NCBI RefSeq assembly: GCF_050113715.1
Contig: NZ_JBNJQR010000005.1
Location: 310,001 to 374,000 of the forward strand
Reading direction: 5' to 3'
From: Brevibacillus_H ginsengisoli
Lineage (GTDB): Bacteria > Bacillota > Bacilli > Brevibacillales > Brevibacillaceae
DNA: 64,000 nt
Shown here: piece by piece, positions 59,817-64,000 of the stretch
How positions within the stretch are numbered: position 1 is the first letter of the stretch
Layout: every line of letters starts with the position of its first letter
Position numbers and translations under genes: made by a program
The notes under the pieces: model-generated
Databases searched by the model: none
What the model was told of the DNA's origin: nothing
What the model saw: the letters and a program-made list of their open reading frames with translations, nothing else

Positions 59817-61237
59817 GCCAACCAGAGCTCGGCTAGCAAGCGAATCCCTTCTTCAATCTCATCAGCGGATAGCCCACCGAATCCCAGTAAAATTCTTGGC
59901 CGATCAAAACAATTTGAAGTATGGTTCATCCAAGTATGCGTGATGGTGTACACCTTGATCCCTGCATGTGCAGCCTGTTCCGCCAGCTCTTCCGAAGTAC
60001 TATCGCTATCCATTTCCAACAAGATATGTAGTCCGGCTGATTGAGCCAGTACCGTGGCGTGGTTGGCAAACTGTCGATGGATTGCGTCCAACAGGCATTG
60101 ATGCTTCTTTTCATAGATTTTGCGCATGCGTCGGATATGCTTGTCCCAATGCCCCTTTTGCATGAACAGCTGCAGGGCCCGTTGTTGAAGGCGAGGGACT
60201 GGCGCAGGGTAGATATGAAACTGCTGATGATACAACGTAAGTAATGGAGCGGGCAGAACCATATAATTCATCCGAAGAGCGGGAGAAAGGGATTTAGAGA
60301 AATTGCCGATATACACAACGGTGCCGTCTTGATCCAGACCTTGCAAGGATGGGGCTGGTTTGACGTTGTAGCGAAACTCTCCATCGTAATCGTTCTCCAG
60401 GATCACACCACCCGTTTGTTTGGCCCACTGCAACAGCTTCAATCGTTTTGTAATCGACATCACCATTCCATAAGGGTATTGATGGGCGGGGGTCACATAG
60501 ACGGCAGTTGCCCCGCTTAGAATCAGTTGATCGATGTTGATTCCGTCCTCGTCCAACTCAACTGGTACCACCTTCAGTCCATGCTGCTCCATGACCATCC
60601 GCATGTTGGAATAGCCAGGCTCCTCAATCGCCACTCGTTGATGACCGACACGCAGCATCAGCGAGAGCAAACTGACGCATTCATGAAGCCCCGTACCAAG
60701 GACGATCTGTCCAGCATCACAGGCAACTGTTCGCGCTTGTCGCAGATAGCGGGCAATCTCTTCTCGAAGTTCAGGCTCCCCTTGATTGTCTCCATAAAAG
60801 GCAAAGTCCTCCGGGTATCGTTCCAGAGCTTCTTGCAAACATTTGCGCCAGAGGGTGAAAGGGAAGTGATCAACATCAATGACGGAGCCGTGAAAATTAA
60901 TCTGGTAGTCGTCATACTTCAAGTGCGGGGGTTCAAACACAGTGCCAGGCTTGAAAAGGGCGGGGAGTTGTTCACTCCAATCCGTCAAATCCAGTGAAGC
61001 GACGAAGAAACCGCTCCGCTCTCGGCTGTCGATATACCCTTCCGCGAGTAATTGGTGGTAGGCGGTTTCGATGGTCATTTTGCTTACTCCCATTGATCGG
61101 GAGAGATGACGAACAGAGGGCAATCGGGTGTGAGGAGTCAGTCTGCCCGCTTGGATTTCATCTCGAAAATACTGATAGATTTGAGCATAGAGAGGGGAAG
61201 TAGAGTGGTGTTGGATGATCGGTGTAACTTCTGTCAC
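59813..61237 (-). CDS. MocR-type regulator (GntR DNA-binding plus aminotransferase-like domain)
   Basis: A 474-residue regulator. The N-terminal GntR winged helix (LYAQIYQYFRDEIQAG, RLPSVRHLSRSMGVSKMTIETAYHQLLAEGY) is followed by a fold-type I aminotransferase-like domain with the cofactor lysine in YIGNFSKSLSPALR. Such proteins sense PLP or amino acids. GTG start with GGAGG six bases upstream. Divergent from a GNAT gene, a probable target. Confidence 0.92.
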   Translation of the reverse strand: MTEVTPIIQHHSTSPLYAQIYQYFRDEIQAGRLTPHTRLPSVRHLSRSMGVSKMTIETAYHQLLAEGYIDSRERSGFFVASLDLTDWSEQLPALFKPGTVFEPPHLKYDDYQINFHGSVIDVDHFPFTLWRKCLQEALERYPEDFAFYGDNQGEPELREEIARYLRQARTVACDAGQIVLGTGLHECVSLLSLMLRVGHQRVAIEEPGYSNMRMVMEQHGLKVVPVELDEDGINIDQLILSGATAVYVTPAHQYPYGMVMSITKRLKLLQWAKQTGGVILENDYDGEFRYNVKPAPSLQGLDQDGTVVYIGNFSKSLSPALRMNYMVLPAPLLTLYHQQFHIYPAPVPRLQQRALQLFMQKGHWDKHIRRMRKIYEKKHQCLLDAIHRQFANHATVLAQSAGLHILLEMDSDSTSEELAEQAAHAGIKVYTITHTWMNHTSNCFDRPRILLGFGGLSADEIEEGIRLLAELWLA

Positions 61238-61356
61238 GGATGCCTCCTAAACAAACTGACCTGATCTTTTTGTTTGGAACTGACTCTCTTAATAGGAGCA
61301 GATTCTCGTTATACTCATTGTAACAGAAAACCAGTTTTTACTAGGGAGGAATTTGA

Positions 61357-61932
61357 GTGAGTGTCTTTTTGCAAGGGAAAAAAGTAGTGTTACGAGATGT
61401 GCGCCCAGAAGATTGCGAAGCAGAATACTATTGGAATTATGAAGCGGAAGATCGTGAACACCAGAATTGGAATGGACCCTATAAACCTGTTCCTTACATG
61501 ACCTTCGAGGAGTACCGGGCTCAGCCTAAGATTCAAGAGAATCTCAAACGAATCGAGACTGATTTGCCGCGAAGTGAGCTGATCATAGAGATCGACGGAG
61601 AATTGAAAGGCTCTGTCGGCTGGTACTGGGTCGACCAGACGACGAACTGGTTTGAGATTGGGATCGCCATCTATGATTCTCGCTATTGGTCGGGAGGATA
61701 CGGTTCAGAGGCCTTTCAGATGTGGATTGACTACCTGTTCATGAATATGGATACGGTTCGTTTGGGAATCGGCACCTGGTCTGGCAATGAGCGAATGATT
61801 CGTCTTGCCGCCCGCTGTGGAATGATAGAAGAAGCTCGCGTGCGCAAAGCAAGGATTGTCCGTGGGGAATATTATGACGCGATCAAAATGGGTATTCTGC
61901 GGGAAGAATGGGAAGCGAGAAGAGGAGAGTAA
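61357..61932 (+). CDS. GNAT-family N-acetyltransferase
   Basis: A 191-residue RimJ/RimL-type acetyltransferase with GYGSEAFQMWIDYLFMN (CoA-binding) and GNERMIRLAARCGMIEEARVR. Substrate unknown. GTG start with GGGAGG upstream. Probably controlled by the divergent MocR regulator. Confidence 0.87.
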   Translation: MSVFLQGKKVVLRDVRPEDCEAEYYWNYEAEDREHQNWNGPYKPVPYMTFEEYRAQPKIQENLKRIETDLPRSELIIEIDGELKGSVGWYWVDQTTNWFEIGIAIYDSRYWSGGYGSEAFQMWIDYLFMNMDTVRLGIGTWSGNERMIRLAARCGMIEEARVRKARIVRGEYYDAIKMGILREEWEARRGE

Positions 61933-62013
61933 TATAGTCCCCTCCCGGCAGTACGAAATGGACAGCCGGAGAGGGAAACTGGCATATTCGCTATAGCAGA
62001 TAAGGATCTGCGC

Positions 62014-62883
62014 TTATGGCAAATCCGTTTTGCATAGGTTGTGGACGTGCTCGATAAACATTTGGACAGCTTTAGACGAAGCATCCAGTGAATTAACAGC
62101 CAGTCCGAGGGAGCGATAGACTGGGGGATCAAAAGAGAGAACGACTGCTTGTGGCAGCTTGGCGGGCAACGCCATTGAAGGCAGAATCGTAATCCCGAAG
62201 CCCTGCTGAACCATAGTCAGAATGGTTGACGTCTCTTTGACCTCGTACTTGATGTCGGGATTGCAGGCCTTGAAGATCTTCCGGATCATCCCTTCGCAGC
62301 CGCCCTTGGTCATAATAAAGGCTTCATCACGTATGTCCTCTACCTCAAGAGAGCGTTTGGAGGCCAGCGAGTGGGTGGAAGGAACAAGCACCTTCATCTC
62401 GTCGTGCACGATAAAAGTCGTCTCGAACTCACTGTCAGGCAAGGAGACGAACCCCACATCAATGGCACCGGTAAAGAGCCAGTTGCGTACCTCTTGATTG
62501 GTTCCATCCAAGAATATCAATTCAATCTCAGGATAACTGGCTCGGAACGTCTTCATCGCTAAGGGAAGCAGGTGGGCAGACACACTGGGGAAGCTTCCAA
62601 TGCGGATCGTGCCTTTGGCTAACCCTTTATACGCTAACAAATCGGATTGAAGCAAGTCGACGTGTTGGATGATTTGCTCCACATGATTAACTACTTTTTC
62701 ACCTGCGGCTGTCAGTTTAATTCCCCGACGATCACGTATGAGCAGGGTTACCCCGAGTTCAGACTCCAGATTGGAGATAATGTGGCTGACGGCGGATTGT
62801 GTCATGCCTAATACATCGCCCGCTTTGGTGAAGCTGCCTTCTTTGACGACAGTTAGTAACACTTCGAATTGAATCAAGGTCAT
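62014..62883 (-). CDS. LysR-family transcriptional regulator
   Basis: A 289-residue regulator. N-terminal helix-turn-helix (FEVLLTVVKEGSFTKAGDVLGMTQSAVSHIISNLESELGV) followed by a LysR substrate-binding domain. ATG preceded by AAAGGGGG. Divergent from the aspartate-racemase gene, 128 bases away, which it probably regulates. Confidence 0.92.
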   Translation of the reverse strand: MTLIQFEVLLTVVKEGSFTKAGDVLGMTQSAVSHIISNLESELGVTLLIRDRRGIKLTAAGEKVVNHVEQIIQHVDLLQSDLLAYKGLAKGTIRIGSFPSVSAHLLPLAMKTFRASYPEIELIFLDGTNQEVRNWLFTGAIDVGFVSLPDSEFETTFIVHDEMKVLVPSTHSLASKRSLEVEDIRDEAFIMTKGGCEGMIRKIFKACNPDIKYEVKETSTILTMVQQGFGITILPSMALPAKLPQAVVLSFDPPVYRSLGLAVNSLDASSKAVQMFIEHVHNLCKTDLP

Positions 62884-63011
62884 GGCGACAACCCCCTTTA
62901 ACTAAAAAGAATCCATGAGTAATTGTTCATGTATAGCATGATAAACCTTCATTTCCCTTCCCAACTCATGATTGTTATGATTCCTGTAAGACAGGAATAG
63001 GAGGAAGCAGG

Positions 63012-63728
63012 ATGAAAACAATCGGGTTAATCGGCGGAATGAGCTGGGAGTCTTCCCTTGAATATTATCGTATCATGAACGAAAAGGTAAAAGAAGAGCT
63101 TGGCGGCTATCATTCAGCTAAATGTTTGATGTATTCCGTTAATTTTGAAGAAGTCAAACAGCTTCAATTTTGCGGGAACTGGGAGGCAGCCACTGAATTA
63201 ATGATTCAGGCAGCCGAACAGGTGGAGCGTGGGGGTGCGGATTGCCTGATGATTTGTACCAACACGATGCATATGATGGCGGACGAGGTACAAGCCAATA
63301 TTCGCATTCCGCTGATTCACATTGCGGACGCCACAGGAGAACAAATCCAAGCCCATCAGCTGCGCAAAGTAGGGCTCTTGGGAACTCGGTTTACAATGGA
63401 ACAGGAATTCTATCGTAAGCGCTTATTCGATAAATATGGGATCGAAGTGATCATCCCGGAAGAAGCGGATCGTGAGACAGTTCACAGAATCATCTATGAT
63501 GAATTGATTTTAGGAAAGATCGAGCCCGCTTCAAAAGAAGCCTACAAAACAATCATGCAAAAGCTAATCGATCAGGGAGCGGAAGGTATTGTTCTCGGAT
63601 GCACGGAGATTATGCTCCTGATTAACCAAGCGGATTGCCGTTTCCCGATCTTTGATACAACCAGAATTCATGCGGAGGCAGGCGTGGCGTTTTCGCTTCA
63701 GAAGCAAGAAGTCGTACAAGGCATCTAA
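63012..63728 (+). CDS. Aspartate/glutamate racemase family protein
   Basis: A 238-residue racemase of the aspartate/hydantoin racemase family. The two catalytic cysteines are C82 (MICTNTMH) and C197 (VLGCTEI); GLIGGMSWESS is the N-terminal motif. Interconverts L- and D-aspartate or a related amino acid, without PLP. GGAGGAAGC before the ATG. Probably regulated by the divergent LysR. Confidence 0.92.
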   Translation: MKTIGLIGGMSWESSLEYYRIMNEKVKEELGGYHSAKCLMYSVNFEEVKQLQFCGNWEAATELMIQAAEQVERGGADCLMICTNTMHMMADEVQANIRIPLIHIADATGEQIQAHQLRKVGLLGTRFTMEQEFYRKRLFDKYGIEVIIPEEADRETVHRIIYDELILGKIEPASKEAYKTIMQKLIDQGAEGIVLGCTEIMLLINQADCRFPIFDTTRIHAEAGVAFSLQKQEVVQGI

Positions 63729-63755
63729 ACTTAGACGAATAGAAAGATTGCAAGC

Positions 63756-63785
63756 ACCACACGAGAGGTTCGTGTGGTGTTTTTG
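63756..63785 (+). terminator. Intrinsic terminator after the racemase gene
   Basis: CACCACACGA and TCGTGTGGTG with loop GAGGT-like, then T5. Confidence 0.85.
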
Positions 63786-63798
63786 TGTAAAATGTCGT

Positions 63799-64000
63799 TT
63801 AAAAGTCCTTCCAAGTAATATCTGTACTTAAATAACCAATCGGTTTTTCGTTAAAAGTTACCTTCTCCTTGGTGGCTAATTCCGGTTTGCGGAAACAAAC
63901 AAGCTCCATATGGAAACCGAACAAACGGCAGACTTCTGGTCGTACGGAATGGATTCCACAGCGATCATTGTCTAGATCGTAGAAAATACAAGTTCCAAAA
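63799..64000 (-). CDS. YkgJ-family zinc/iron-binding protein (partial, C-terminal end)
   Basis: The 3' part of a minus-strand gene running off the window. The visible end reads GTCIFYDLDNDRCGIHSVRP, then EVCRLFGFHM, ending ITWKDF. The C-x-F-Y-D-x6-C-x-I-H-x4-P-x-x-C-R order matches YkgJ-type (CxxCxxCC) metal-binding proteins. Start lies outside the window. Confidence 0.75.
   Translation of the reverse strand, partial: FGTCIFYDLDNDRCGIHSVRPEVCRLFGFHMELVCFRKPELATKEKVTFNEKPIGYLSTDITWKDF

Noticed and set aside
1..64000. CRISPR arrays, prophage genes or complete insertion sequences
   Set aside because: No regularly spaced short repeats, transposase, integrase or phage structural genes were found.

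Overview
The window looks like chromosomal DNA from an endospore-forming member of the Bacillota, most like Brevibacillus or a close relative in the Paenibacillaceae. This is inferred from gene content and signals: a SAM-I riboswitch, a tRNA-Trp T-box, strong AAGGAGG-type ribosome sites with GTG/TTG starts, a sufCDSUB operon, the heterodimeric exporter pair YheI/YheH, the yunE-yunD-yunC order, and YheC/YheD-type spore-coat ATP-grasp proteins. No prophage, insertion sequence with transposase, or CRISPR array was seen.

Layout. 1-3.1 kb: SAM riboswitch, a DUF1722-like gene, then mtnK-mtnA (methylthioribose salvage). 3.2-8 kb: a compact phosphonate locus, pepM-ppd, bracketed by two YheC/YheD-type ATP-grasp genes. 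8-14 kb: a GNAT enzyme, a BmrCD-like ABC exporter pair and an MFS exporter. 14-22.5 kb: amino-acid ABC ATPase, polysaccharide deacetylase, Spx/ArsC-like protein, aminotransferase, peroxiredoxin and thioredoxin-like protein, gcvH. 22.5-25.1 kb: a BlaI/M56 regulatory pair with two operator dyads. 25.7-28.7 kb: T-box, a Trp-rich leader ORF, trpS, and an aldo/keto reductase. 28.8-38.6 kb: pckA, mntH, and a DUF1802 gene followed by sufCDSUB. 38.7-46 kb: lactate permease, tRNA-Ser/His/Leu, an AraC regulator and two tandemly duplicated secreted esterases. 46-54 kb: Fur-box DUF2325 gene, small enzymes, the yun genes, an HD-GYP protein. 54-64 kb: AraC-type regulator with a divergent DUF485/acetate symporter pair, CorA, MTA/SAH deaminase, MocR regulator, GNAT, LysR, aspartate racemase, and a partial YkgJ-like gene.

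Points that stand out. (1) A dispersed structured repeat of about 195 nt (three full copies at 7949, 30506 and 53865, two remnants at 15105 and 32350). Its terminal and internal stems covary between copies, and each copy directly follows an intrinsic-terminator-like hairpin at the 3' end of a plus-strand gene. (2) trpS has a UGG-specifier T-box plus a separate leader ORF with three consecutive Trp codons and its own strong ribosome site; this ORF overlaps the trpS start. (3) A minimal PEP mutase/phosphonopyruvate decarboxylase cluster sits with sporulation-type ATP-grasp genes. (4) Three direct repeats of the tRNA-Leu 3' end and its terminator flank a duplicated AraC-esterase unit.

The ends of the window are linked by pathway: mtnK/mtnA recycle methylthioribose and the deaminase at 58.5 kb acts on methylthioadenosine or S-adenosylhomocysteine. 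Iron and sulfur form another theme: suf, a DUF1802 gene sharing an upstream tandem motif with suf, a Fur-box gene, and a manganese/iron transporter.
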